NCBI RefSeq assembly: GCF_030538595.1
Contig: NZ_JAUNTS010000015.1
Coordinates: forward strand, 46,511-98,482
Direction of reading: 5' to 3'
DNA from: Kocuria sp.
GTDB taxonomy: Bacteria; Actinomycetota; Actinomycetes; Actinomycetales; Micrococcaceae
Length of the DNA stretch: 51,972 nt
How positions within the stretch are numbered: the first letter of the stretch is position 1; each line of letters opens with the position of its first letter. Of the stretch, positions 8,260-17,529 are shown piece by piece. The notes below the pieces were generated by a model. The model saw only the letters and a program-made list of their open reading frames with translations. It was not told the DNA's origin and searched no databases. Made by a program: the position numbers and the translations under genes.

Positions 8260-9216
8260 TCACGAATTCGCAACTTTTATGATGTAGCTCTTGTGTCGGC
8301 CTGGACCGATTGATTCCATGTCGCCCAAGGCGCAGAGTCTGTCAATATCTATTCGGTAATCCCGCAACGCCAATGGGCTCAATACGATAGCTATGGGGCG
8401 TTCGTGCGGGTAATGCCCAACCTCCCGAACCAACCTGGATTCGCACATCCCATAGGAGCCTGCCGAGACCACCGCCGATGCCACACGACGAGCCATGATC
8501 ACTTCCCTCAACGCATCCAGCACTCGGGCATCCACCCCAGAGCCATGTCCGTCACCCCCACCGGGCAGGGGAAGGCAGGCCACCACATGTTCCGTCAAAC
8601 CGCTGTGTTGCCGGATCACGTCAACCCGGACCCGAGCACCCGAAGGGGCGCACATGAAGACAGGCTGTGTCCGGGGCATCTGACGCTGCAGCTCGCCAGT
8701 CACTGCTTGCGCGTTCCATGGACGAGGCTGCTCTTCATCCAGGAACCAGGCCTCGAACGCATCCGAGCCCAACGCCTGCACGAAGGTTTCAATACCCGGT
8801 CCAATCTGCACCTGCGGATCAGCACGCTCATGCGTAAACATTTCCAGGTTGAGAACGCCCACAGTCTCGGGAGCACCCACAGCAGGAGACTCGGTGGGGA
8901 CCGGCCCCCACAGCTGACTGGGGTCGGAAACAGGTTGGCCAGAACCACCATCAACCAAGCCGCCGTCAGCAGACCGGATTGCCCAACGAGCGAGCCCACG
9001 TTCCATTTCTTGAGCAAGCGACCAGGACAAACGCATATCTGGACCAGACACCATCAGCGGCAATCTCCCGCCGCGATGCGCCGAGCTCATGAAGTCCCGG
9101 ATCTCACGCGTAAACAAAGCCACACTCTGCTCAGCACCGAAGACTTCACCCAAATCGAGAGTGGCGAATCCCGCCAGTGCCTGGCCCGCCGGATGTTCCA
9201 AGGCCCTCCCCATCAC
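8260..9216 (-). CDS. T7SS-associated DUF6177-like protein
   Basis: The protein has 318 residues with no membrane segment. A stretch around residues 50-105 (RLPLMVSGPDMRLSWSLAQ, then a Trp-Ala-x-Arg strand and DGGSG) resembles DUF6177, a family of unknown function from actinobacterial T7SS loci. It starts at ATG 9216, overlapping the upstream ESAT-6-like gene by four bases (ATGA), and ends 12 bases before the DUF6507-like gene. A cytosolic accessory or chaperone role (as for EspG in mycobacteria) is possible, but I see no direct sequence evidence for it. Confidence 0.5.
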   Translation of the reverse strand: MMGRALEHPAGQALAGFATLDLGEVFGAEQSVALFTREIRDFMSSAHRGGRLPLMVSGPDMRLSWSLAQEMERGLARWAIRSADGGLVDGGSGQPVSDPSQLWGPVPTESPAVGAPETVGVLNLEMFTHERADPQVQIGPGIETFVQALGSDAFEAWFLDEEQPRPWNAQAVTGELQRQMPRTQPVFMCAPSGARVRVDVIRQHSGLTEHVVACLPLPGGGDGHGSGVDARVLDALREVIMARRVASAVVSAGSYGMCESRLVREVGHYPHERPIAIVLSPLALRDYRIDIDRLCALGDMESIGPGRHKSYIIKVANS

Positions 9217-9518
9217 CCGGGGATGGCGGAGCTGGCCTGACTCAACGCGCGCCGAGCAACGTCATCATTCTCCGATAGCGAATTCCGTATCTGTTGAATG
9301 ATGTCCCGCACCTGCTGACCCGCGGTATTCCAGCGCTGTTCCAAGTGCTCATACTGATCTGACACTCCATCAGCCTGGTACTCGGACATCGCCGCTCGAA
9401 CGTCTGCGTCGCGTCGGTCCAGAGTCGCCTCCAGCATTGCCGCTACCGTCTCAAAATTTCCCTGCGCGGACTCCGAGGCACCAATTGAATAATCGTTACG
9501 ATCTACTATATTTCCCAT
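9213..9518 (-). CDS. ESAT-6-like (WXG100 superfamily) T7SS protein
   Basis: This 101-residue, almost wholly helical protein predicts as a helical hairpin. It carries the motif YQADGVSDQY around residues 47-56 and RWNTAG at 62-67, features of a Micrococcales branch often annotated as pore-forming ESAT-6 family. The classical Trp-x-Gly turn is replaced by the ADGVSD turn. It is the second gene of the operon, 66 bases after the first WXG100 gene, and overlaps the DUF6177-like gene. It is probably secreted by the EccC machine, likely as a dimer with the upstream protein. Confidence 0.8.
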   Translation of the reverse strand: MGNIVDRNDYSIGASESAQGNFETVAAMLEATLDRRDADVRAAMSEYQADGVSDQYEHLEQRWNTAGQQVRDIIQQIRNSLSENDDVARRALSQASSAIPG

Positions 9519-9584
9519 GACAACTTTCCAATCTTTTCCAAGACAGATTCAAACTCTTATACGCAAGTCGAATTGCCCGACCGC

Positions 9585-9932
9585 CTATCCTTGCGGTGCA
9601 ATCCGGGAAAGAAACTCTGCCCCAGAGAAATCTGATGAAGCCTCAGCCGTAGAGTGTGTTTCCGCACCCTCTTGAGCAGCAGTACCGAATGCTCGATCCT
9701 GACCAGAAATCGACTCAACAATTCCACCCAGCGCACTGTTCAACGCGTTGGCAATGTTGTCAGCATTAGCCTTGAACGAGTCAAAGCTCGATTTTGCCGC
9801 ACCATTGAACACGCCCTCCAGAGGCTCGGCAGCCTCCACCAGGCGCCGCACCTGCGACCCAAGGTCATCTGACTCAACCGACGTCCGCTGCCCCAACGTA
9901 GACAACGTGTCGTTTTCCATCGAGAACTTCAT
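9585..9932 (-). CDS. WXG100-family T7SS protein
   Basis: This 115-residue helical-hairpin protein is the first gene of the minus-strand substrate operon. The region LVEAAEPLEGVFNG places the turn motif at residues 42-44, with Phe-Asn-Gly in place of Trp-x-Gly. A helix (AAKSSFDSFKANADNI) follows, and the tail is Ser/Ala rich and probably flexible. There is no signal peptide, as expected for this class. It is transcribed divergently from the machine genes starting at 10162, with a 229-base shared control region. It probably pairs with the 101-residue ESAT-6-like protein. Confidence 0.82.
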   Translation of the reverse strand: MKFSMENDTLSTLGQRTSVESDDLGSQVRRLVEAAEPLEGVFNGAAKSSFDSFKANADNIANALNSALGGIVESISGQDRAFGTAAQEGAETHSTAEASSDFSGAEFLSRIAPQG

Positions 9933-10161
9933 GGCGCTTCCTCTCCTAGCACGAGATCAATGCTGACGGCCCGACTCTAAACGCATCCGACGACAACACA
10001 ATACAAAGTGTATGAAAACGCATTCTATGACGCAGTGCTTACGTTGTAGCCTGTCACAGCCATGTAGCATCCAGACGGCCCAAACTTCCGTGAGCTAGCG
10101 CGGCGGAGGCCCCCGCCCACACCGTCTCAACCACGGCCCCAGAGCTACGGAGCGTTACGTC

Positions 10162-10932
10162 GTGATTTCTTATCAACAGGCAAGTTCGGCTCGCAGCCGA
10201 GTCGCCGTCGTGATGGATGTGATCTTGATGGCGAGTCTGGTTGGAGGCACATGGCTGATACTGCTTGGGACCGGCCTCCCACAAAGCGCAATCATGACCG
10301 CTGTCCTGACCCTGTGTGTGTTCCTCATCGCAAGCCGTGCCGTTTTGAGAGCTACCGCTGGGAGATCGCCGGGCAGCTGGGCCACAGGAGTGCGCCGCGT
10401 TGCCGTGCCGTCCTATCTACCGCAACCCTTCTGGCATGGCCCTCATCGCGACGTATTGGTGCGCGGTGGAGCAGATCCTCTGCGGCCGCCTCCACAAATG
10501 GCGTCGCTCTCTCGGATGCATACATCAAGCCCTACGGACCGCCGTCAGCACTCGTCAGTGCTGCACTTCGATAACGGCTTGCGCGTTGTCATTCGAGGGC
10601 GAGCGGTACTTGGACGCGCTCCTCAGCCAACCCATGACGTCCGTAACATAGTGACGCTCCCTGATCTGAGCCGATCTGTGGCATATAGCCACGCCGTCGT
10701 AGTCGCTTGTGAAGGTGGAGTCCTTCTGGAAGACCTCCACTCCGCAAGCGGAACCTGGTTAATCAATAACGGTGAAAACCCCCGCGCACTGGAACCTGGT
10801 CTACCGATCCACGTCCCCTTTAACACAACAGCGGCTTTCGGATCACGGCGAGCCAAGATTCAGCCACTGAGCGCAAGGGGTTCATTGACAGATACTCAGT
10901 TGATGACCGAGCAAAATCTGGTGCGGCGCTGA
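10162..10932 (+). CDS. RDD-type membrane protein with C-terminal FHA domain (T7SS component)
   Basis: The 256-residue protein starts with two membrane helices at about residues 15-37 and 42-64. They are arranged like the first half of an RDD domain, with a conserved Arg and Asp in RVAVVMDV. After a disordered linker, residues 134-236 form an FHA domain with Gly-Arg at 151-152, Ser-Arg-Ser at 170-172, Ser-His at 176-177 and Ser-Gly-Thr at 196-198. These are the phosphothreonine-binding positions. FHA domains are fused to EssC in Firmicutes T7SS, so here the function may be supplied as a separate membrane protein. The start is GTG 10162 with GGAG nine bases upstream. It is the first gene of the machine operon. 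Confidence 0.75.
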   Translation: MISYQQASSARSRVAVVMDVILMASLVGGTWLILLGTGLPQSAIMTAVLTLCVFLIASRAVLRATAGRSPGSWATGVRRVAVPSYLPQPFWHGPHRDVLVRGGADPLRPPPQMASLSRMHTSSPTDRRQHSSVLHFDNGLRVVIRGRAVLGRAPQPTHDVRNIVTLPDLSRSVAYSHAVVVACEGGVLLEDLHSASGTWLINNGENPRALEPGLPIHVPFNTTAAFGSRRAKIQPLSARGSLTDTQLMTEQNLVRR

Positions 10933-11438
10933 TGTCCGACTCCGACCAGATACTCATTGAAACCACCAAGGTTCACCGGCGTCGATTGCAGTCGGCGCTG
11001 GCCTATGGCCCCATGCCCACTCGGAAAGTCGTCAAGAACAACATCGGCCGATTTCTGGGATCTGCCATCCTCGCCGCTGTCATGTGTATCGGCTGCTTGG
11101 CCACCGGGTACGTTTTGAATATTCTGGAAAGTCAACGTAATGAGAAGGCACTAACAGCTTTTCGGAATGCCGCTGAAGCCAACCCTATTCAACCCGGAAA
11201 CGGGCTGCGGGAAGACGAAGCAACCGGCCTACTGGTCGATGAAAATACTGGTGAATACATTGACCCACAAACGGGATTTACCGTTGACCCAGAAACTAAA
11301 CTAGCCACAGACCCGGAAGGTCGTACTATTGACATTCGCCTGAACTGGTATTACGACTCCAGCACTGGATATTACACCGACCCCGCCAGTGGGATCACAG
11401 TTGACCCGCAAACCTTGACCGTGGTGGAGGACGAATAA
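10932..11438 (+). CDS. Small single-pass protein with EccB-like N-terminus and DPxTG-type repeats
   Basis: The product has 168 residues. Residues 14-41 are basic (VHRRRLQSALAYG), residues 42-65 are one membrane helix, and the rest should face outward. Residues 94-161 hold imperfect repeats of about 10-14 residues built from Asp-Pro and Thr-Gly units (EYIDPQTGFTVDP, GYYTDPASGITVDP). The N-terminus resembles the cytoplasmic stub and membrane helix of EccB (Arg-Arg-x-x-x-Ala-Leu, then Gly-x-x-x-Ala before a small-residue helix), but the large EccB ectodomain is absent. It lies between the FHA and EccD genes and overlaps the former by one base. It may be a minimal EccB substitute; this is inference. 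Confidence 0.6.
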   Translation: MSDSDQILIETTKVHRRRLQSALAYGPMPTRKVVKNNIGRFLGSAILAAVMCIGCLATGYVLNILESQRNEKALTAFRNAAEANPIQPGNGLREDEATGLLVDENTGEYIDPQTGFTVDPETKLATDPEGRTIDIRLNWYYDSSTGYYTDPASGITVDPQTLTVVEDE

Positions 11439-12734
11439 TTGCGTTACATACGCTTGACAATTGCCTCGGATGATCGCAAGACGGATGTTGCACTTCCCGA
11501 TGACGAGCCCGTGGGTTCCCTTGTACCGGAGATCCTGGACATCTTGGGGAATGCAGACCCCGGAGGGACTGCATTCGCCCTTGCAGCAACCTCGGGCACT
11601 GAAATCGACTTTGACCGGACACTCTCCGATCAAGGGGTGGCCCAGGGCGCCCTACTGCGCCTGACCACGTTCGATGAAGCTCCTCAACCACCCGAAACCG
11701 TTGATCTCACAGACGTCGCCGCAGTTCGTGCCCAAGAGCGCACTGATCGGTGGCGTCCGTGGGCATATACGGCGGTATTGGCCATGATGGTAGCAGCGTT
11801 GGGATTTTTCCTAGGGTTCCAGTCGGCCACATCGCTCGGCCTGCTCACCACGGGCGTTGTGGCGGTCATCGTCTTGGCACTCAGTGCAGGGCTGGCCCGT
11901 CTTGGAATCAACCGTCTGAGTTGGGTGGTTGTCAGTCTCGGATTAGGTACTCAGGCAGCTTTCATCACAGTATTGGCCATATACCTGCCACCCCTGGAAC
12001 TCGCACTGGCAGCGTTCGTCGCGTTGGGCCTCTCAGTGAGTATCCATTTGGGCATGGGCCGGCAGCAACGGTCCGCCATGACAGGTGGCGCCCTGGGCAC
12101 ACTCGTTGCTGGGGCGCCGCTACTCTCGCTTCTAGCCGGAGCGGACACCACTACCACCTACACGCTCACCGCTGTGCTGGGAACTGTGCTCATCGGCGTC
12201 CTGCCAGGCATTGCCTTGACTGTGGCGGGCTTGGCTCAGCTTGATGACCGCGTGATTCACGGAAACGCGGTCCTACGAAACAACGTCGACGCCGCGGTGG
12301 ACAATTCCTATGCGGTGCTGAGTTGGACACTCGTCATGGTGTGCGGGCCGGTGTCCATCGGTCTGGTTCATCTCATCTCCGATGATGGTCCCTGGCGTCT
12401 GGCTCTGGCCGCTGCATTGATCAGTGTTGTGGCTTTGCGCTCCCGCACCGTCCCCTTGATCCCCCAGCGTTTTAGTCTTTTGCTCGCTGCGGGCATTCCC
12501 ACCAGCCTGTGGCTGGTGAACACGCATCTTGTCAGTGATGCTGCCAGGACCAGCACAGCTTTTGTGCTCCTGGGGTGCACATTCGCGCTAGCCGTCCTTC
12601 ATCCACCCCGGGTCGTACAGGCCAGAATTCGCCGTTCTCTGGACATCATGGAACTTGTGGCTGTCCTAGTGGTGCTCACCTCTGTGCTGGGGCTACTCGG
12701 CGTCTACAACGATCTACTGGAGGTGTTCCAATGA
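11439..12734 (+). CDS. eccD: T7SS membrane channel component EccD
   Basis: The 431-residue protein begins with a ubiquitin-like domain (residues 1-80, YukD type), then a short basic cytosolic linker (RTDRWRPWAYT). About ten to eleven hydrophobic helices follow from residue 108 to the end. This is the EccD layout; in ESX complexes EccD dimers form the bulk of the inner-membrane vestibule around EccC. The start is a rare TTG at 11439 directly after the stop codon of the preceding gene, so it is probably translationally coupled. The last four bases overlap the next gene (ATGA). Confidence 0.88.
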   Translation: MRYIRLTIASDDRKTDVALPDDEPVGSLVPEILDILGNADPGGTAFALAATSGTEIDFDRTLSDQGVAQGALLRLTTFDEAPQPPETVDLTDVAAVRAQERTDRWRPWAYTAVLAMMVAALGFFLGFQSATSLGLLTTGVVAVIVLALSAGLARLGINRLSWVVVSLGLGTQAAFITVLAIYLPPLELALAAFVALGLSVSIHLGMGRQQRSAMTGGALGTLVAGAPLLSLLAGADTTTTYTLTAVLGTVLIGVLPGIALTVAGLAQLDDRVIHGNAVLRNNVDAAVDNSYAVLSWTLVMVCGPVSIGLVHLISDDGPWRLALAAALISVVALRSRTVPLIPQRFSLLLAAGIPTSLWLVNTHLVSDAARTSTAFVLLGCTFALAVLHPPRVVQARIRRSLDIMELVAVLVVLTSVLGLLGVYNDLLEVFQ

Positions 12735-13483
12735 CCGCTGGGCGCATCACAAAGCGGCCGTTGAATACGCTACGAGGTGTACTTCACACATCCAGCCCCC
12801 GGGTGGGAACCGAGTTGGGCAGATTGCAGCGTGACATGACAGCACCACTACCGCTTCGGCGTCGGATTGGCGTACTCACCACCCATGGTGGAAGCGGTGC
12901 CACAACACTGGCTGCTGAGATGGCGGAGGTGCTGTCCAGCAGGCGCTCAAGCCCCGTGCTCCATATTGATGCACAAGCCTACGAGGTCTTCACGGAGACC
13001 CGACACGGTGCCAGCCCCTTGGAAAGTCACACACCGGGTGACTTCGATTCGTGGTGGGAACGATTTGGGACAGCTCAACGGAGACATGAAATCACCATCA
13101 CTGACTGGGGACACATCCCTGTGGAACGACTGACCGCGATCGCCGAGCATTCGCACGCGGTGTGTCTGACGGTTCCCGCTGAACGCTCCGCGATCATCCA
13201 CGCCCACGGTGTGGCACTGGCACTACAACAATTCACTCCCACTGTGATGGTGGTCCAAGACATCCATAACACGGCCCCACGGTCGATCCGCCTCCTCATC
13301 AAAGCTCTGGGGGTGCCGACGGTACGCGTACCCCATGAGCCGCGAGCACAACTGACTGTGCAGAGCCCCCGTCCCAAACGAAGGTCCTACGCACTCGCCA
13401 TTCAACGAGTGACAGCCAGAGTCGTCCGTGCCGTCGATGCCTCACCATTACACCCCACGTCCGTGACAGCGGAGAACCAATGA
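12731..13483 (+). CDS. MinD/ParA-like protein of the T7SS locus, Walker lysine missing
   Basis: The true start is ATG 12731, overlapping the eccD stop by four bases, giving 250 residues. A longer open frame reaches back to 12575 but runs inside eccD. Residues 46-75 form the P-loop region IGVLTTHGGSGATTLAAEM, recognisable as a MinD/ParA fold but without the lysines of KGGVGKT. A strand LHIDAQ and a switch-like ITITDWGH segment follow. MinD-like proteins occur in many ESX loci. The missing lysine suggests weak or no ATP hydrolysis. It overlaps eccC by four bases. Confidence 0.7.
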   Translation: MTAGRITKRPLNTLRGVLHTSSPRVGTELGRLQRDMTAPLPLRRRIGVLTTHGGSGATTLAAEMAEVLSSRRSSPVLHIDAQAYEVFTETRHGASPLESHTPGDFDSWWERFGTAQRRHEITITDWGHIPVERLTAIAEHSHAVCLTVPAERSAIIHAHGVALALQQFTPTVMVVQDIHNTAPRSIRLLIKALGVPTVRVPHEPRAQLTVQSPRPKRRSYALAIQRVTARVVRAVDASPLHPTSVTAENQ

Positions 13484-16400
13484 CCACCACAGCAGAAACC
13501 GCTTCAGAACGCCACCGCGTCAATCGTCCCACGCGCAGCACGTCAGCACTGGTCAAACCTGAAGCACGTGAAATCGCGGCACCACCCGTTCTCACCGACG
13601 ACACCACAGGCACCCCTTTCCAGGTCCTGCTACCCATCATGGGTGCTGTGACTTCTGTGAGCATGATGGTGGTCTTACGCCACGGCAATCCGTTGTTCCT
13701 GGTGGTCGCGGCATTGGTTTTTCTGGTAGCCGTCGTCGGCGGCATCGGCTACGCCGTCTCTGCCCGAGGCCGAGCAACTCGGCAACTGCGAGCGCGCCGC
13801 ACTCACTACCTGGACTATCTGGAACGCACCAGCCACGATCTACGGGAGGAATCGGAGACTGACCGGAAACATGCCTTACTCCTGCATCCTGCACCCCACG
13901 GTCTAGGGACTTTCGTCCGGGATCCCCGCCGATTGTGGGAACGCCGCCGTGAAGACACTGACCGCCTCCAGGCGAGAGTGGGTACGGCAACCGTGCCTTG
14001 GTTCGACCTTTACGTCCCCTCCGTGGAAACTCCCACGGAACCGGCGGATCCTATCCTCCAGCAGGAGGCTGAGTTGCTGGCCGACTCCCAACGCGACGTT
14101 CACGGTATGCCTGCATTAGTTGAACTCAGCGAAGCAGGCACTGTGGCGGTGATTGGGTCCCGTGATCGCACGCTGGAAGTTGCCCGTGCCATTCTTCTCC
14201 AGCTAGCCGCACATGAATCCCCTGACGACCTGCAAATCGCCGCGGTGTACTCCCCCGAGCGCAGCCCTGATTGGGTAGGGCTGGATTTACTCCCGCACGT
14301 TCAAGACCCACGCCAGTTCGATGGGCCGGTTCCAGCCAGGCGGGTGGCACCTACCTTGGATTCGTTGGTGCAACTCATGCGTTATGAGTTGTTGGGCCGC
14401 ACCCAGGATGCCGCTGCCGCCCGGCGTCGCGCCATGACACAGGGTGCCCTCAGCCGTCTCCTGATCGTGGTGGACTCACACGGCGCCACCGCAGCTGAAC
14501 TGCGGCTACCCGACCCGGCACTCGATCACCGCAGCCTGGGGATCACGATGGTCCATCTCCTGGACGACCGATTGGATGAGCCCGACGACGTCGATGTCCG
14601 GATCGAGCTCCATGATGACGGAACGGACACGCTGACTCACGGCGCTCGAACAGACACTCCCGTATCTGTGTCTTTCGATCACGACCACGTCCCCGGTTGG
14701 ATGCTCCAGTCATTGAGTCGAGTCCTGGCGGCTCAGCGAACTCTCAATTCAGTTGCTCACACCGCTGCCGAACAGTCCCCCGGGGCTCTCGACCTCATTG
14801 GATACCAGCCTGCGCCCGGCCAGCCCATCTCTGCGAGCGATATCCAGCGGATCTGGGCACCACGTACAGCCTCCGACTTTCTCAGGGTGCCATTCGGCAT
14901 GGATGATCAAGGCCGCCCCGTCCATTTGGACATCAAGGAGAGCGCCCAACAAGGCATGGGCCCGCATGGGTTGTGCATCGGCGCCACTGGTTCCGGTAAG
15001 TCCGAACTGCTGCGGACTTTGATCTTGTCTCTTGCAGTCGCTCATCCCCCCGAAGACCTGTCGATGATTCTGATCGACTACAAGGGAGGTGCCGCTTTCG
15101 CACCATTTGCGGGCCTGCCCCACCTCTCCGGGCTGATCGACAACCTCGCAGATGATCCACAATTGACGGTGCGAGCCAGATCTTCTCTCCAAGGAGAAGT
15201 TGTCCGGCGTCAACAGATGCTCAAAGCCGCGAATTCCTCGCCGTCGATCACGCACTACCGGCAACTACGCAAGGAGCACTCTGAGCTACCGCCTATGCCG
15301 CATCTATTTGTGGTGATTGACGAGTTTGGCGAACTATTGACGGCGGAACCCGACTTCATTGATCTCTTTCTCCAAATCGGTCGCATCGGCCGTTCAATCG
15401 GTGTCCATCTCCTGCTGTCGAGCCAACGAATTGAAGGCGGCAAACTACGGGGGCTTGACACCTATCTGTCCTACCGGTTGGGTCTACGGACGTTTTCTGA
15501 GGCAGAATCACAAACCGTGTTGGGCAACCGGGATGCGTTCCATCTACCTCCACTTCCCGGATACGGCTACCTCAAGGTGGACACCAGCATCTACGAACGG
15601 TTCCACGCCGAGTACGTCTCCGGGGCTGTCCAAGACACCTCTGAGGTCACCGAGGCAACAACCAAACGCGTCATGGCGCTGCCGGTTCACAACGGCCTTG
15701 AAGCTGACATCGAGGATCTGGCGGAGCAACCCGTGTTGCGCCAACCAGAAACCGGCCCAAGCTTGGTGGACCTGGTGGCCGAGGACTTACGTTCAGCAGC
15801 ACCTCCAGCTCGGCCCATCTGGCTAAATCCGCTTCCGGGACGACTGTCTCTGGGCGAGGTAGCTGACCACGGGGAAGGCGTACAGAAATGGCCTTCAGCA
15901 CATGCAGAACGTGGCCATGACTCCGTGGCACCTGCCGAAGGGCTGTCCGTCATGATCGGATTGGAAGACGATCCCCTGCGACAACGTCAAGGCGATTGGG
16001 TCATTGATCTGACGCGAGCAGGTGGGCATGTGGCCATCATCGGCGGACCCCAATCAGGCAAGTCGACGGCGCTGCGCACCATCGCGGCTTCTTTGGCATT
16101 GCGTTACACATCTGAGCAAGTGGCGATCTACGGCATGGACCTCACAGGAGGTGGGCTCAGGAGGCTTGAAGACTTCCCCCAAGTGGGTGGAATTGCTGTG
16201 CGCGGTGATGAGACGCGCTTGATGCGTCTGCTTGAAGAGGTCACCGGCATGTTGTCGAAACGTGAGGAGGTTTTCCGCTCCCGGGCCATCGAGTCTTTGG
16301 ATCACATGCGCCAACTCCACGGCTCTGGGGATCTCCCTGAGCTACCGACCGCCGACATCATCCTGCTGGTGGATGGCTACGGTGCTCTGCGTCAGGACAC

Positions 16401-17529
16401 CGACGGTCTGGAGTCCGTCTTCACCCCATTAATGCAACGTGCCGCAGGATTCGGTATCCACATCGTTCTCACGCTCAGCCGCTGGAGCGAGCTGCGCATG
16501 GCCCATCAGTCCCTGTTCGGTACGCGAATCGAACTGCGATTGAACGACCCCATTGAATCCGCCATTGATCGCAAACTGGCTGAGACCATTCCCAAAGACA
16601 CCCCGGGGCGGGCGTTGAACACTGATTCGCACCTGTGCCAGTTCGCCTTACCCTTGTTGAATCTGGTGGAGACGGACCAAGACATGGGAACTGCACTCAG
16701 TGATCTGGCTGGTCGAGTCGCAGCTGCCTCTTCGGGCCCAGCTGCGGCACCTATCCGGTTACTGCCCAGACATCTTGACCCAGCCGAGTTGCCTGACCCG
16801 GTCACAGAACCAGCCACCATTCCCATCGGGCTTCGTCAAGACACGATGGAAGCAACCGATTGGGATTTCATGGATCGTGACCAGCATCTGGTGGTGGTAG
16901 GTGACGCAAGAAGTGGAAAATCCACTCTGTTGCGCACCATTGCCCAAGGATTGGTGGAGCGATTCGACCCCTCCGAACTGGCCATAGCTGTGATCGACCC
17001 CCGCGGTAAAGTACCCGGGGTCATTCCAGAAGAGTTCTTGGCTGGTCATGCTCGCTCGGCTCATCAGGCATCTGCCATGAGTTCGTCCATTGCTTCAGAA
17101 CTCCAAGCGCGCCCTGCTCGAAGCGCCGCTGAGCAAGCTCGGTCTCCCAGGATCGTCCTTCTGGTTGATGATCACGACATCATTGCCGCCGGTGGCACCG
17201 AACCACTGTCCGTGTTGATGCCTTACCTTCCTTCATCACGTGACCTTGACTTTCACGTGGTCCTGACCCGTCCCGTAGCGGGTGCGTCCCGCGCATTGTT
17301 CGGTTCCGCCTTGCAGAGCATCCGCAACACAGGGGGCTCGTTATTGGTGCTCTCTGGTGACCGCAATGAAGGTCAGCTCCTGCCCAAGCTTTATCCGGAA
17401 CGTATGCCCCCCGGGCGTGGGAGATTTGTGCGCCGTGGCGAAAGCGCCTTTGTGGTCCAGATTGCTGAGACTCATCCGGCAGAACCGGCAGCCCGAGATT
17501 CGGCACAGCTCCAAGGTGGCGCCGAATGA
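13480..17529 (+). CDS. eccC: T7SS motor ATPase EccC, three FtsK/SpoIIIE domains
   Basis: EccC is the energy-supplying motor that recognises WXG100 and toxin substrates. The 1349-residue protein has two membrane helices at about residues 47-90 and then three ATPase domains with Walker A motifs at GATGSGKSEL (Lys507), GGPQSGKSTA (Lys861) and GDARSGKSTL (Lys1147). Domain 1 has a canonical Walker B (FVVIDEFGELL). Domain 2 has LLVDGYGAL, a weaker version, and domain 3 LLVDDHDII. EccCa and EccCb are thus in a single chain. There is no N-terminal FHA domain; that function may come from the product of 10162-10932. The gene overlaps both neighbours by four bases. Confidence 0.95.
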   Translation: MTTTAETASERHRVNRPTRSTSALVKPEAREIAAPPVLTDDTTGTPFQVLLPIMGAVTSVSMMVVLRHGNPLFLVVAALVFLVAVVGGIGYAVSARGRATRQLRARRTHYLDYLERTSHDLREESETDRKHALLLHPAPHGLGTFVRDPRRLWERRREDTDRLQARVGTATVPWFDLYVPSVETPTEPADPILQQEAELLADSQRDVHGMPALVELSEAGTVAVIGSRDRTLEVARAILLQLAAHESPDDLQIAAVYSPERSPDWVGLDLLPHVQDPRQFDGPVPARRVAPTLDSLVQLMRYELLGRTQDAAAARRRAMTQGALSRLLIVVDSHGATAAELRLPDPALDHRSLGITMVHLLDDRLDEPDDVDVRIELHDDGTDTLTHGARTDTPVSVSFDHDHVPGWMLQSLSRVLAAQRTLNSVAHTAAEQSPGALDLIGYQPAPGQPISASDIQRIWAPRTASDFLRVPFGMDDQGRPVHLDIKESAQQGMGPHGLCIGATGSGKSELLRTLILSLAVAHPPEDLSMILIDYKGGAAFAPFAGLPHLSGLIDNLADDPQLTVRARSSLQGEVVRRQQMLKAANSSPSITHYRQLRKEHSELPPMPHLFVVIDEFGELLTAEPDFIDLFLQIGRIGRSIGVHLLLSSQRIEGGKLRGLDTYLSYRLGLRTFSEAESQTVLGNRDAFHLPPLPGYGYLKVDTSIYERFHAEYVSGAVQDTSEVTEATTKRVMALPVHNGLEADIEDLAEQPVLRQPETGPSLVDLVAEDLRSAAPPARPIWLNPLPGRLSLGEVADHGEGVQKWPSAHAERGHDSVAPAEGLSVMIGLEDDPLRQRQGDWVIDLTRAGGHVAIIGGPQSGKSTALRTIAASLALRYTSEQVAIYGMDLTGGGLRRLEDFPQVGGIAVRGDETRLMRLLEEVTGMLSKREEVFRSRAIESLDHMRQLHGSGDLPELPTADIILLVDGYGALRQDTDGLESVFTPLMQRAAGFGIHIVLTLSRWSELRMAHQSLFGTRIELRLNDPIESAIDRKLAETIPKDTPGRALNTDSHLCQFALPLLNLVETDQDMGTALSDLAGRVAAASSGPAAAPIRLLPRHLDPAELPDPVTEPATIPIGLRQDTMEATDWDFMDRDQHLVVVGDARSGKSTLLRTIAQGLVERFDPSELAIAVIDPRGKVPGVIPEEFLAGHARSAHQASAMSSSIASELQARPARSAAEQARSPRIVLLVDDHDIIAAGGTEPLSVLMPYLPSSRDLDFHVVLTRPVAGASRALFGSALQSIRNTGGSLLVLSGDRNEGQLLPKLYPERMPPGRGRFVRRGESAFVVQIAETHPAEPAARDSAQLQGGAE

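Noticed and set aside
10932-11438. LPxTG-like sorting signal in the small repeat protein
   Set aside because: The DPxTG units are internal repeats with no following hydrophobic helix and basic tail, so they are not sortase signals.
12575-12730. N-terminal extension of the MinD-like protein
   Set aside because: It lies inside eccD in another frame. ATG 12731 with the four-base overlap is the natural coupled start, and the residues upstream are Cys/Arg-rich noise.
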